Assembly: GCF_009727055.1 (NCBI RefSeq)
Contig: NC_052351.1
Location: 53,697,123 to 53,761,122, forward strand
Length of the DNA stretch: 64,000 bases
Direction: 5' to 3'
DNA from: Benincasa hispida
Lineage: Eukaryota; Streptophyta; Magnoliopsida; Cucurbitales; Cucurbitaceae
The position numbers and the translations under genes are program-made. Within the stretch, counting starts at the first letter, position 1, and every line of letters begins with the position of its first letter. The notes below the pieces were generated by a model, which was not told where the DNA came from, made no database searches, and saw only the letters and a program-made list of their open reading frames with translations. This document shows, in pieces, positions 10,064 through 21,713 of this stretch.

Positions 10064-13059
10064 GTAAGTTTTTCTCTTTGGTGAGAATGTGTGTCTCCCA
10101 ATGGGCCATAGGGAGGTTTCTATATAGAGAAAGGACCAAACATTTTCCTAATATTTTCCTTTTCTATAATTAATTAGATAACACATATTTAATTAATTAG
10201 TCCATCTAATTAAATAACGCATATTTAATTAATAAATCTAATTAAATAATACTTATTTAATTTTAATTAACACAATAACACAATAACTATTTATACATTA
10301 AACCACTTTTAATATATATATTTAATTATCATATACTTCCCATAAATATGTACCAAACCTCTATTAATTAATTTTTTGTGAGTCTATTTCACATGAATTA
10401 ATTAATTTGAATCTTTCCAATTTTATTATAGATCATATCCATAATTAATTATATATTAATCACATTAATATATAGTTTTCTTAAATTAATTTGAACAATT
10501 CAAATTATCCCTATTAAGTATCCTCTAGTGAGCTAACGGGGGGACCTGATGGACTTGTAGATTAGAAACTCCAACGATATGATATTAATTGGCTAAACTC
10601 ATTAACCAAATTAATCAATATTCGTTAACTGTGGGTACACTCCTCTAAAGACCTACAGCTGCACTATTCTCACTACAGATATATTTCTGTGTCCACAGAT
10701 ATAGACCTAAATACCAGCAAGTTAGTCCTTCAAGAGTGTTCGTAACTCCAACTAGGTCAAATTATCGTTTTACCCTTAGGTTACCTCTGACTTCTTAAGT
10801 ATCAGTGCTCTTCAAATAAACAACTTGTTTATGGTCGAAACAATAAATAGAAACCCCTCTCAGACCAATGAAAGAGTAGGGCCTTTTGTTCAAGTCCCAG
10901 AGGCACTCCTTAAGGAAACACTCATCTACTTGCTCTTAAGGCGGGAAAGAGTGAATTCTATCTTGTATTATTATATTCCCAGTTCTCCACTCGGTCTTGT
11001 CCCAAAAATGGTAGGCATATTGGGTTGACGATCTGGCCGTTCTCACCCATACAAATCAAAAGACAACACCCTCGTGAACAGAAGTTCATAATATACTTAG
11101 GATTAAGACTAAGTCACCTAGGTCATCTTAATGAAATAGGAACCTAACTAGTAAACGGTATTACATTTAGTGGTTATTATTTCGCAGTCCAGTCTTATGC
11201 AAACTCATTGCATAGGATACACTCACTCACGTGTCACGTACACGTACGCGTTGAATCATTAGGTTTTTATCAAATATAATGTGGGTCATCTTCATACTGT
11301 TACCAAGATAAAGTACCTAGCCTTATCCATATACTATAGACCCTTTAGGTTGTATATTAAACATTGATCCCTGTATGTCTCTACATATAGTTAAGACTCA
11401 TAAGACAACCTTGATGTTAGTTTATTGGATTTAGGGTTATTAAGACAAAATAGACAACAATATAAGCAATAACATTTATTGAATTAACATCTATAACTCT
11501 TTATTGATGACGGTCAATTAACAACATTTACTATCTACAAGTTTTAGGGCATAAAACCCAACAAACTTTCACTTGAACTAAAACTCTAGTCAGTGGCTTG
11601 TACACAATCCAGTAGGTAGGATAATGCTAAATACAATAAACCAAGGCATCCATATACCCAATACACATCTCCCACTTGCATTAGATTATACAATGTACAT
11701 GTCTCGTAGACCTAGTGTCACACCCTGTACCAGATTACCCTCCTAACCTAGACGAAATAGTGATTGCAGCAGTTACCAACCCTTTTGCTGGCATTTACTG
11801 CCTATTTTACTTGTTAACTAATACTCAAACCCTAAATCATACATATTAACTCAGAACTTAATACATTTACATTACAAAGTTCCGTAGCATTGATTATACA
11901 TGGATATTACAACCTAGTGAGTCCCATCAAGAATACTAGTCACTAGACAGACACATGTGTACTAGCTAATACACTTGTGTACTAGCTAATACTAGTCAAT
12001 TACGCTTCCTTCAACCTGTTTCTTTGAGTGGCAGAGCAGTACCAGAAAAGTCTTCTGGGAACTGACCACTACCTGAAAGTAAAACATTTGAAAATGTGAG
12101 CTAGAAGCCTAGTGAGTGACTTAATAAAACATAAATCTCATGCTTAAAACCATAAGCTTAAAAACATAATACTGAAACTAGAATATTCCAAGCAAACATG
12201 TACATAAAAACCTTTAAAACCATCATATCTGGAACTTGAATCTTAATTGAGAATGAACATTTACTGCTCTAATTCCCAACATCAAGCCATGGCCGGATGA
12301 GACCTCTACCTCGACCTGTTCACATTAAACTATGGCTAGAAGAGATTCCCACATCGATCTCTCTAAATATTCCGATGGCATCTTAAACAACATCCTTAAG
12401 ATATAAACGTTGATAACAACTCTTATACGTCAATAATCATCATTACATCTTAGTTGAGAACGAGCATACATTACTCTAGCTCCCAACGTCTATTATTGGC
12501 CAAGAGACCCATACTTCGGTCTCTCATTCTTACCTGCCTACATACATATGGAGTTTGCTATGTACCGTCAACACCTTAGGTACATTTATTTAGATACCTT
12601 CCCTACCAGTATCTCTACTCATTATGTTTAGAAATACCAATGCATGTACCTTGGCAACCTTAGGTATTTAAAACATAGTACGTCAAGTTTCATTCAATCT
12701 TAGCTTTAACCCTAACACAAGCTTCATATTTTGTGAAAGAAGTTGGCTTAAAACATATTGAACTAACTTGTAAAACCACTAATCATGCGTTAGACATGGA
12801 AAACATACTTGGAAAACTCATACATTAGTAAACATCAAACGTCGATAAACATTCACAAGCATTAGAAATTTCAAGCTATCCTTTTAGCCTAGAAGAATAT
12901 ATGACTGCGTTTCTCTTTAATTGAGAGGGAACTAATAGTTTTAACCCTCAACATCAACCTTAGTCGGGGAAAAATCTTTTGCTCAATCCTTCGACGTCAT
13001 ATTACCTACGTGCACGTGGTTATAACTGAGTACCGTTGTACCTTATGTACTTGACTAGG

Positions 13060-13430
13060 ATACCTTCTCATTGTCCTTCAGTATCCTCAGGTACTTTTGC
13101 TCAGATACCTTCTCAAACGTCCTTCAGTATCGAGCTGCTAAGATACCTTCTCATATGTCCTTCGGTATCAATTTGGTCGAATACCTTCTCAAAAGTCCTT
13201 CGGTATCAAATTGGCCAGGTACCTTCTCAAGTGTCCTTCGGTACCAAATTGGTTAGATACCTTCTCAACGTCCTTCAGTATCAAATTGGCCGGATATCTT
13301 CTCAAAAGTCCTTTGGTATCAAATTGGCCAGGTACCTTCTCAAGTGTCCTTTAGTACCTCGTTTTAAGTAAAACTAGTCATAAACATTTAGTTGAAAGGA
13401 TACCTTCTCATTGTCCTTCAGTATCCGTCA
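13060..13430. repeat. Minisatellite in the solo LTR (GATACCTTCTCA / GTCCTTCGGTATC)
   Basis: Roughly 8 units of about 30-60 bp each contain ATACCTTCTCA, GTCCTTC(a/g)GTATC and AAATTGG. The homologous array in Gypsy-1 LTR-B lies near 28620-28790 in inverse orientation. Confidence 0.75.
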
Positions 13431-13859
13431 CGTAACTAGTCACAACATTCAGTTGAACACTAAAGATTAGTGCTCAAATCATCATACTAGTTAATCCACC
13501 ATACTGATTCATCATAAAAATGGAGTTACTTAAACATACTGGATGTATTTGGACAAGATAACATATCTACATCAATCCCACAGAAAATATGCTCTACTTA
13601 GCCTGAGAAACAGTTTCATAAATATGTTGCTTGGCAATTCATTTAAACACTTATCATGAGAACTGTTTTCAAAGAAACCATAATTTCTAAATCAATAAAG
13701 CAGTAAGCCATCGTGTAGTCACTCACAGCTTGTTGGCCTCTTAATAGGTTACATACTTCTTCTACCTATTCTTGGCCTAAAATGACATATTTCCCCGTTA
13801 AACCACTGAGAATTCTTAGTAAAATACCTCAATTAATTCATTTATTAAAGAAATTTTAC

Positions 13860-14095
13860 AGAGACGGCTCTACTGGTGAGATCCCCAAGAGCCACACCGG
13901 CGAGATCCCTTAGAGCAACACCAGTGAGATCACCTTGAGCGATTTGATACCAGCGAGATCTCATTACCAGCGACACCAGTGATACTCAGCCACCAACGAC
14001 ACCAGCGATACTCAGCCACTAGCGACACCACCGATACCTGCCCAATTTCTAGCGAGATTCCCCTCTAAAGCGAGATCCTCTTCACAAAATCTCGC
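13860..14095. repeat. Short-unit repeat (CACCAGCGAGATC / CAGCGATACTCAGCC)
   Basis: GCGAGATC, GCGACACCAG and GATACTCAGCCAC recur many times. The inverse-complement equivalents (TCTCGCTAGTGTCGCT) are in the Gypsy-1 LTRs at 23810-24060 and 28400-28610. Confidence 0.65.
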
Positions 14096-14855
14096 TATAA
14101 TCTCACTGTGAGCTGTTTGCTTGTTCTTCCCAAGCAGCTGTCTGATTATGCACAGGTTCTCTGTTACAACTTTAAAAATCCATAACTCAAAATCCAGACC
14201 TCTTTTGAAGAAACTTCTTTCTACAAATATGTTTAGATTTGAGTTAATTTCTTACCTTAAAATTTTAGCCACAAATTTCTTATAGTTTGGCCTCAAGATC
14301 TCAATCTTCTCCTTGGGCCCTGATTAACCCAAAATTCTATCTTTTCTGTAATTTCATCACTTTCCATTCTTCTTCTCCTGCCATCTTTCTCCGGCAAAAC
14401 AACTTTGAAAGTTAGATTCTCTCAGCTTTCAAATGGCACTGATTTCACTAAATTTGCTCATGTAGATTGCCAAAACCAAACTTTCGAAGTTCCTTTTCCC
14501 TTTTAATCTTCCTACCGCCTCCTAAATTCAAGGATAATTCGCCACGTCAACGCATATCTAATGACTCAGCCCAAGCCAATAAGTGAGTTTCTTTATTTAA
14601 TACGTTTTTCTTTTCCTTTCTCCTCAACCTCTATAATTTGCATGGATTTTCACTTATATGATATTTAATATATCATTCCTTTGGCGAAACATACTTGTTT
14701 AGGAACTTAGATTTCGAGGTTTACACTTAGCTTACACGTGCTTATTTCTTCATGCTTCCACCCTCTATCCTTCCTAAGTCATGGCTTCATTCAACTCATT
14801 AAGAGACATCTCATTACTTACTCTTACTTAAAATAATTAGGGTTCGAGCTTTACA

Positions 14856-15540
14856 CCTAGATCCTCTAGATGACCTTCAAACACTTTAGCCGAGAGAGCC
14901 TTTGTAAATGAATTTGCAATGTTGTGCTCTAAGGCAATCTTTGTGACGATCATATCTCTCCTTTGCACAATCTCCTGTATCAGGTGATACTTCCTCTCAA
15001 TATGCTTTCCTCGTTTGTGACTGCGAGATTCTTTAGAGTTAACTACTGCCCCATTGTTGTCACAGTATAAGGTGATGGGCAAGTCTATATTTGGAACCAC
15101 TTCCAAATCACTTAGGAACTTTCTTAGCCAAACTGCTTTCTTTGCTGTTTCACAAGCAGCTACATACTCAACTTCCATAGTAGAATTTGCAATGTATCCT
15201 TGCTTGATACTATGCCATACTACAGCTCTCCCTATCAGGGTAAACACTGATTCTGACGTGAATTTTCTAGAATCCTTGTCAATTTGGAAATCAGAGTCTG
15301 TGTATCCTATAAGGATCAAATCCTTAGCTCCATACACCAGCTTGTAGTCCCTCATTCTTCTAAGATACTTGAGGATGTTTTTAACTGCTGCCCAGTGGTC
15401 TAAACCTGGATTAGATTGGTACCTATTGATAAGTCCCACTGCATAACAAATGTTTGGCTCAGTGTAGAGCATAACATACATTAAGCTGCCCACAACATAT
15501 GCATAGGGAATACATCTCATATCCTCAACTTCTTGAGGTG
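14856..15540 (-). pseudogene. Copia-1 RNase H and RT C-terminal region
   Basis: A 227-codon open frame (15520-14837) covers the connection and RNase H domain of Copia pol. It contains an SLMYVMLYTEPNICYAVG segment, GYTDSDFQ with the first catalytic Asp, STMEVEYVAACE with the catalytic Glu, YCDNNGAV with the next Asp, and the terminal HKRGKHIERKYHLIQE and NSFTKALS motifs. In the element this domain removes RNA from the RNA:DNA hybrid during reverse transcription. It is the longest intact stretch in Copia-1, but upstream RT has stops. It runs directly into the solo LTR duplication at 14856. Confidence 0.88.
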
Positions 15541-16440
15541 TCTTAGGACACTATTCCTTAGACAAGTGAACCCTGTGTCTAAAAGGTGACAAACACTTCT
15601 TAGAGTTCTATATAGAAACTCGAGTTAACATTTTGTCTATATAAGTTGCTTGAGACAAAGCTAGCATTCTATTCTTGCAATCCTTGAAGATTTGGATCCT
15701 AAGTACATACTGCGCCTTTCCCAAATCTTTCATTTAGAATTGGGCTACCAGTCATTCCTTAATGTCAATAAGGTACCCTACATCATTCCCATGAGTAGTA
15801 TATTGTCCACATAAAGTATTAGGAAAGATACGTTATCGTTGATGATTTTTTTGTTGATATAAGGTTCATCAATGTTTTGATCAAAATCAAATGATCTGAT
15901 CATTGTATCAAATCTAATATTCCAAGATCTAGATGCTTGTTTTGACCCACAAATGGATCGATTTAGCTTGCAAACCTTTTGCTCTTGACCTTGGGCTATG
16001 AACCCCTCGGGCGGAGACATAAAGATATTCTTCTCAAGATTGCCATTCAGAAAAGTAGTCTTTACATCCATTTGTCATATAGTCATAATATGTGGCTATG
16101 GACAAGAGAATTCTTATAGACTTAAGTATAACAACAGAGGAAAAAGTTTCCTCATAGTTAACCCTTTCCTTTTGGGTATAATCCTTTGCTACAAGTCTAA
16201 CTTTGAAGATCTATACCTTTCCAGCTACATCTCTCTTTCTTTTGTAGATCCATTTACACCCTATGGGTTTGACCCTTTCAGGTAAATCTACAAGCTCTTA
16301 TACTGAATTGGAGTACATGGACTCCATTTCAAGGTTCATGGCTTTGATCCATTAGTCTTTGTCTACGTTATTCATCACTTGTTTATAGAACAATGGATCA
16401 TCAACACCATCATCTGGTATAAAAACCTGAGTTTCAGTTA
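15541..16440 (-). pseudogene. Copia-1 reverse transcriptase (degenerate)
   Basis: The segment 16071-15778 reads MDVKTTFLNGNLEKNIFM, then PPEGF, GSKQASRSW and LYVDNILLMG, the ordered finger-to-palm motifs of Copia RT. The polymerase motif normally YVDD reads YVDN here: codon AAT, plus-strand positions 15802-15804. Farther N-terminal, 16.3-16.4 kb still shows the WIKAMN-type region with stops and frameshifts. It cannot encode an active enzyme. Confidence 0.85.
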
Positions 16441-17190
16441 AACCCAAGTATTGTTCAGGTTGTATCACAACCCTCCCACTACATCGAGGCACTCTCAACG
16501 ATCAGGAAGGACGAGATTGACTTGAAATGCTGGCTCTTTCATTAACTCTTGATGAAGGACCAGCTTCATCAACAATCCTTGTTGATTCTTCAATAGCTTC
16601 ACTTGATACTACTTTGCTACGTGGTTTATGATCTCTCATGTGGTCTACCTTTAAAAGTGTAGCATTTGTCGATACAAATACTTTATTTTCTTATTGGCAC
16701 AACATTGAATGAGGTTCCAACTTCTTAAGATTTGCCACTAACACATGTGCAAGACAACCCCAGATTTTGAAGTAAGTAAACTCGGTTTACACCCTCTCCA
16801 TAACTTGAAAGGTATTTCAGGAACACTCTTCAAGGGCACATTGTTCAAGATGTAAACTACAGTCTCTACTGCATACCCTAAAACAAGTTAGACAATTGAG
16901 CATATCTCATTATAGAACGAAACATATCTAATAAGGTTCTATTTCTCCTTTTTGATACATCGTTCTACGGAGGTGTACTAGGTGCTGAAAGGTGGGATTG
17001 TATTTCATGTTCTATCAAATAGTCCTGGAATTCTAAATCCATGTACTCTTTACCCTGATCAGATCAAAGTGTTTTAATTGTTTTGTCTAATAAGTTTTCA
17101 ACTTCAGCCTTATACTCTTTGAACTTTTCAAAAGCTTCAGACTTATGTTCCATTAGGTATAAGTAACCATATCTTGAATAATCAACATGC
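16441..17190 (-). pseudogene. Copia-1 integrase C-terminal half (degenerate)
   Basis: Inverse-complement reading gives an EYMDLEFQDYLIEH-like segment near 17.05 kb, then the NDVSKRRNRTLL motif near 16.95 kb. The integrase catalytic Glu expected before RRNRTLL is a Lys (AAA, positions 16950-16952). Several stops and frameshifts are present. The N-terminal half continues beyond a ~1-kb insertion at 18.26 kb. Confidence 0.75.
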
Positions 17191-18255
17191 ATTAAGATTT
17201 AAGGCAAAACTAGGCCAATTAATAAGCCTCCATCGTCTAACAAATTAATTGTGTGAAATTCATCTAAGTAAATGCTTGCTAATTGGAATCCCAAATTAAC
17301 ACAACAAACCTACTTAACTCATGCTTCTAGGTGACAACTACCTAAAGATTATAAATTAGGGCCAATCAAAGCAATCAGTTTAACATGCATAGCTAATTTG
17401 TCAGATTATCCTATACACGAAAATTGATGGATATGCTCAAGATAAATTTCATAAATTCATAATAAAACTCACGAAATTACAAAACCAATCTCAAAAATTA
17501 AATTGGAATGAACTTAAACTAACAAACTCAAGCTAAGTTCTTATCCTTCAGCTATTAAACATACTCAAATTCAACACAATTGGCAAGGGGAAGAATTCTT
17601 TTCAGAGTTTTGGTGTAAAAGTGGGCTAAAACTAGGTTGAAACAGAGTGCGATGTTCACAATTGGGTGTACTAGATCTTCTCTTATTGGCTGGACACAAA
17701 ATTTTCTTTTATAAAACTGTCGCAGCGTCGCAACGCTAGGAAGAACGTTGTAATGATGCAGCGCATAATGACTGAGTGTCAGGCAGGAACTGCAGCACTG
17801 GCCTGACGCTGCATTGCACATGTGCTAGGGTTATGCATCCATCAAACTCCATAGTGTTGCAACGCTACACTGATACTTTCGTCTTTCAGCGTCAAGGTTC
17901 AAGCATCAAGGTACGTTGTGACAATGGTGTCATAGATTCTCTGGAGCGTTGCAACGCTCGGGGCAACGTTGGAACACTGCCCTGTGTTCGAGCATTCTAT
18001 CCAATAGCATATAGCTAGCGTTGGACTTAAGTTTAAATAGAGCGTTGTGACGCTCGGCAGTGCAGAAACCTTCTTACTTCGTCATTTAATCGATTTAGCT
18101 CTTAACTTCGTCCTTTTAGCGCCTTTTAGTTCTGAACGCTTAATCCAACTGCTTGTACACTCGAGTCCTACAAAATAATCAATTAAACCAAATTAAGTAG
18201 CTAAACAACCCTGAGCTAAGCGGAAGAAGATAGCACATTTCTAGTGCTATCACCC
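17191..18255. mobile_element. ~1.06-kb non-coding insertion in Copia-1 integrase
   Basis: Alignment with the plus-strand Copia-2 integrase shows the coding sequence jumping from the GATTATTCAAGATATGG block (about 17185) to the GGTCCAATGAATGT block (about 18260). The inserted DNA is non-coding. It carries a hairpin GATAGCAC...GTGCTATC next to its right edge (18226-18250) and a GC-rich patch (17720-18060) with copies of the AGCGTTGCAACGCT palindrome. In inverse complement it would start TGATAGCAC and end AATGCA, LTR-like, but I found no target duplication. Confidence 0.5.
17700..18060. repeat. GC-rich palindrome cluster (CGTTGCAACG)
   Basis: It contains GCGTCGCAACGCT, TGTTGCAACGCTAC and the perfect 16-base palindrome GAGCGTTGCAACGCTC (17944-17959). 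The surroundings are AT-rich. The same motif recurs at 21698 and around 62040-62225. Confidence 0.65.
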
Positions 18256-18600
18256 CCCTCTAGCCTTTACATTCATTGGACCACAAAGATCCGAATGCAT
18301 GAGCTCTAAGGGCTCTTTGGCTCTATAACATTTTTCACTAAAAGGTCTTTTAGTCATTTTTCCTTTGAGACAGGATTCACATGGTTATCTTTTAACTTGC
18401 TTAGAAGTCCATTCTATACCATTCTCCCGATCCTATCGAGATTTGTGTGGCTTAATCTCAAATGTCAAAGGTACGTATCATTGTTACATGGAGAAATTCT
18501 TCGCCTCTTAGTTTGAGTATTAGCAGTTTTAAACATCTCAAGATTTAAAAGTGCTTTTGATTCAGTCAGTCGTAATACATATAAGTTGTCTTCTAGTTTA
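18256..18600 (-). pseudogene. Copia-1 integrase N-terminal part and pre-integrase domain
   Basis: The inverse complement of 18256-18400 matches Copia-2 at 33895-33985: the codons for AKEPLELIHSD-like sequence with the first catalytic Asp region and the GPMNV block. Stops interrupt it. In intact elements this domain inserts the cDNA into nuclear DNA. Confidence 0.65.
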
Positions 18601-18930
18601 GCTAAACAAATTGTCACACCATTTTTCATAATGAATGCTTCATTTGAATTAAAAGAAACTGAGTATGATTATTCAATTAAGCAAGAAATGGAAACAAGGT
18701 TCCTCTTCATATTGGGAACAATGCATAAATTTTCTAAAAACAAATCTATTTCCAAAAGACAATTTAGAAGCTCCATTGCACGAGCTAAAATGGCGTCTCT
18801 TATTCCAACCTTGAGCGTCATTTCACCCTCTTCTAGTTGCTGGAAGGAACTAATTCCCTATAAAGAAGAATAGACGTGATTAGTGGCTCCTGAATCAAGT
18901 ATCTAGGCATCATGGTCATTCACCATTAAA
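18601..18930 (-). pseudogene. Copia-1 aspartic protease remnant
   Basis: The inverse complement near 18.9 kb reads ILDSGATNHVYSSL, the retroviral-type aspartic protease active site DSG. It is preceded by a TAG where a Trp codon is usual. The rest is broken by stops. The protease would normally process the gag-pol polyprotein in the virus-like particle. Confidence 0.7.
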
Positions 18931-19700
18931 CAAGTTTCCATGACTAGTAAATCATATTTACCTTCCTTCTTTTTCTTCTTCTTAGTAAGGTACTTGGGGC
19001 ATTTGTGGTACTAGTGACCATGCACATTATAGTGGAAGCATTTTTCCCTTATCAGCCTTAGCTTTGCCCTTTCCTTTGCTAGTAGTGAGAGCCTTCCTCT
19101 TCCTTCATTTTTTTTTTTGGATCCTTATAGTATCAAAAGTTGAAGGATCAGACTTAGTTCTAGAGGATGAATCCTTATGGAACTTTTTAGAATGGGTAAT
19201 ATTTGTCTCTCCTTCTTCTGGTCCGTTACCTAGGAGGGACTGAAAAGTCTATAACTCGTTTAGAAGGGTAGTCATATAGTACTGTATTTTGTTCATTACT
19301 GCATTGTTGCAAAATTGAAGAAAACTCTTCGAAAAAGATTTCAAAATAAAGTACACCTGACTTTGCTCGTTTATGATTGCACCGTTCATTTCGACGACAT
19401 TGAAATGGACCATCAGGTCGAGAACAAGTTCTCTCACTGGTTGGCTCTCTTTCATAAGCACATTGTAAATGTCTTGACGGTCTCGTGTCGGATCTGAGTA
19501 GACATTTGTCCAAATATCTCCTGGAGGGACTCCATGATATGACGTGCAGTCATTACGACCTCATGCTTGGTAAGAACGTTAGAAAAACTTGTCAAGATGT
19601 AGATTCAGGCCTTGTCATTAGCCTTGTCCAACAATCATAAGCATCCTTTAACGCTTGAGATGCATTTCGAGGGGGGATTGGAGGATTCCTCCATCAAGAA
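18931..19700 (-). pseudogene. Copia-1 gag remnant with damaged CCHC zinc knuckle
   Basis: Open pieces at 19513-19226 and 19461-19249 include LVLDLMVHFNVVEMNGAII and FLQFCNNAVMNK. They match the UBN2-type gag of Copia-2 at 32702-32980. The zinc knuckle at about 19.0 kb reads CFHYNVHGH, then a stop, then YHKCPKY. The second Cys is Tyr (codon at 19029-19031) and the following Trp codon is TAG. Gag normally forms the particle shell and binds element RNA. Confidence 0.75.
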
Positions 19701-21238
19701 AAATCGTAATTCATCAACAACCAGAATCATATTCAGTTTGATTTCCACATCACATAAATTTCACCGATTAATTTTCCATTTTTAAGCAATGATATGATTG
19801 TAGAAGACATGCTAAAACATATAACAATCAATTGATCTTATTAGTTATCTTTGTCATAACCCATTATTCAATTATCCAATCAATTTAGCAAAAACACATG
19901 TAATTATAGAATCCTAATTGAGCTATTGATTTTAGTTTTTGCAACAATACTGTAGAGGTTTAAAGCAAAAACCATCGAAGGGATTAGCTAGTCTTCCTCT
20001 GAATTGAGACAATCTCAGCCAATCACTAATACCAGAATAACTTTTATTCCTAGAGTTTTTAGTTACCGTTGTTTCGATCAATGATTCTTTAACTAACTTA
20101 ATTTATCCCATAAGTGTGACCCTCCCATTTTTGGATCCCAGAGGTATGCTTGAACAGGTTATCGAAGAGAAAGACAACTGTTGAAGATTAACCTAAGAAA
20201 CTCTATCCATTGCTGGAGTTTACGTTGTTCCAATCTCTATGATAAAACCCTCCAAAGGGATGGTCTCTCTATGACGACACACAAATAGACCATGGGAATC
20301 TCAGGGTGCAACCTAATGGAGGAGATCATAGGATACATTGACACGCATCCCTCTTCTACTTACTATGAACACTTTCCCCATTCATCTTGTTATTGACCCA
20401 TGTAAACACTTTCCAAAAGGAGGCCGCATCCAGGACGACACGAAGCCGAGCATGAATCTCATGGTGTGAACTCTTGGGGATGTAAACTTCCTCCCACTAA
20501 CGTATTCTAATATTTTATTAGGATTTTATTATACTTAGTTAAAACCCAGCTAATGAATTTATCTAAGTCCTTTACATTTGCTCAATATAACATTTACATT
20601 GATAGTTTAACAATACTTGATTTCATTTATTAAACTCTTTTAATAAAATCAATCAACTTATAAAATATCTGCCCAATTCACCTTCCAGGTTGGTTCCCAG
20701 GTGGAGGTGTTTCATTTCTGTCAACTTAAATACCCACTCCTAAATAGAACTTTCCTTGGACAAAGGTCCCTTATGGGCAATTATTTTATAAATTTAATCT
20801 TTTATTGAAATTCATTTTAAGCCTATTAAAACAAATTAAAAGGATAACCTATTCCCAATCCCATTAGAAATAACATAAGTCAAATTTAAACAATTTAAAA
20901 TAATTTGGACCTATGTTTGGATGCAATCTAGATTATAGATTTTAATCTATTTCATTTAATATTATAACTCTTTATAAATTAATGAACAAATAAATCTATA
21001 AAAACTTCAAGCATTCACATACATCATTCCACTATTTATTAGAACAATTTTAATATATAGTATGATGCATAAACATGCTTAGGTTAATTATACATCACTA
21101 ACATAACACTTATTTTATGATGCATGAGCATCTTAATTCAATCATGCATCTATAAAATATAACCCTTTATATTTAATTATGATGCATGTACATGTTTATC
21201 CTAAGGTGAGCATTTTTGAATCTATATGACATACAATA

Positions 21239-21571
21239 TGTAATATGAATTCAAAAAAGAATTTAAAACATATATTCAATGCATAATTAAATTAAACAGC
21301 AAAAATTGGACCGATTTTTGTCATCTTAATACAAAATGAATCGATTAAATGTAATATGAATTCAAAAAAGAATTTAAAACATATATTCAATGCATAATTA
21401 AATTAAACAGCAAAAATTGGACCGATTTTTGTCATCTTAATACAAAATGAATCGATTAAATGTAATATGAATTCAAAAAAGAATTTAAAACATATATTCA
21501 ATGCATAATTAAATTAAACAGCAAAAATTGGACCGATTTTTGTCATCTTAATACAAAATGAATCGATTAAA
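21239..21571. repeat. 111-bp tandem repeat, exactly 3 copies
   Basis: Units start at 21239, 21350 and 21461, each TGTAATATGAATTC... to ...GAATCGATTAAA. By eye all three are base-for-base identical over 111 bp. The identity contrasts with the heavy decay of the surrounding Copia-1 element. Confidence 0.92.
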
Positions 21572-21697
21572 TGAATATAACTATTATATTACTTCAATTA
21601 ATTAATTAATAAATAAATAATTACAATAGCAAACTAAGTTAAACACCAAGCAACAACCTTCTTCTCACACATGTCGCTAGGTCTTCGTTAGAATTCG

Positions 21698-21713
21698 AAG
21701 CGTTGCAACGCTT
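21698..21713. repeat. Perfect 16-base palindrome AAGCGTTGCAACGCTT
   Basis: It is self-complementary over all 16 bases. Variants (CAGCGTTGCAACG, GTGTTGCGACGC) follow within 70 bp. It sits in the Copia-1 leader close to the primer-binding site. Confidence 0.85.

Larger units (their letters stand above)
7044..11563 (-). repeat. Copia-1 3' LTR (interrupted)
   Basis: The edge TAAAAGGGGGATCG matches the 5' LTR edge TGAAAGGGGGATCG at 22103. The other edge, in inverse complement, is TGTTGGGTTTTATGCCC, a typical Copia LTR start. Removing the 2607-bp insertion and its 5-bp duplication leaves about 1.9 kb. The stretches 7044-7456 and 10064-10200 align with 22103-22657, and 10.5-11.5 kb resembles the LTR at 56.8-58.1 kb. 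Confidence 0.8.
11716..14855 (-). mobile_element. Gypsy solo LTR, 3140 bp, same family as Gypsy-1
   Basis: Plus-strand edges are TGTCACACCCTGTACC and GGGTTCGAGCTTTACA. In inverse complement these match the start (TGTAAAACCCGAACCC) and end (GGTGCGGGGTGTGACA) of the Gypsy-1 LTRs. A perfect 5-bp duplication CCTAG flanks it (11711-11715 and 14856-14860). There is no internal domain, so it is a solo LTR formed by LTR-LTR recombination. It interrupts Copia-1 just downstream of RNase H. It is longer than either Gypsy-1 LTR (1473 and 2549 bp) and retains blocks that each of those has lost. Confidence 0.88.

Noticed and set aside
13036..13371. 111-codon plus-strand frame as a Ser-rich protein
   Set aside because: It reads the ATACC/GTATC minisatellite of a solo Gypsy LTR. 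A similar frame recurs only in the homologous LTR at 28.6 kb.
21239..21571. CRISPR-like array (three identical units)
   Set aside because: The units are contiguous 111-bp copies with no spacers, in a eukaryotic retroelement leader.
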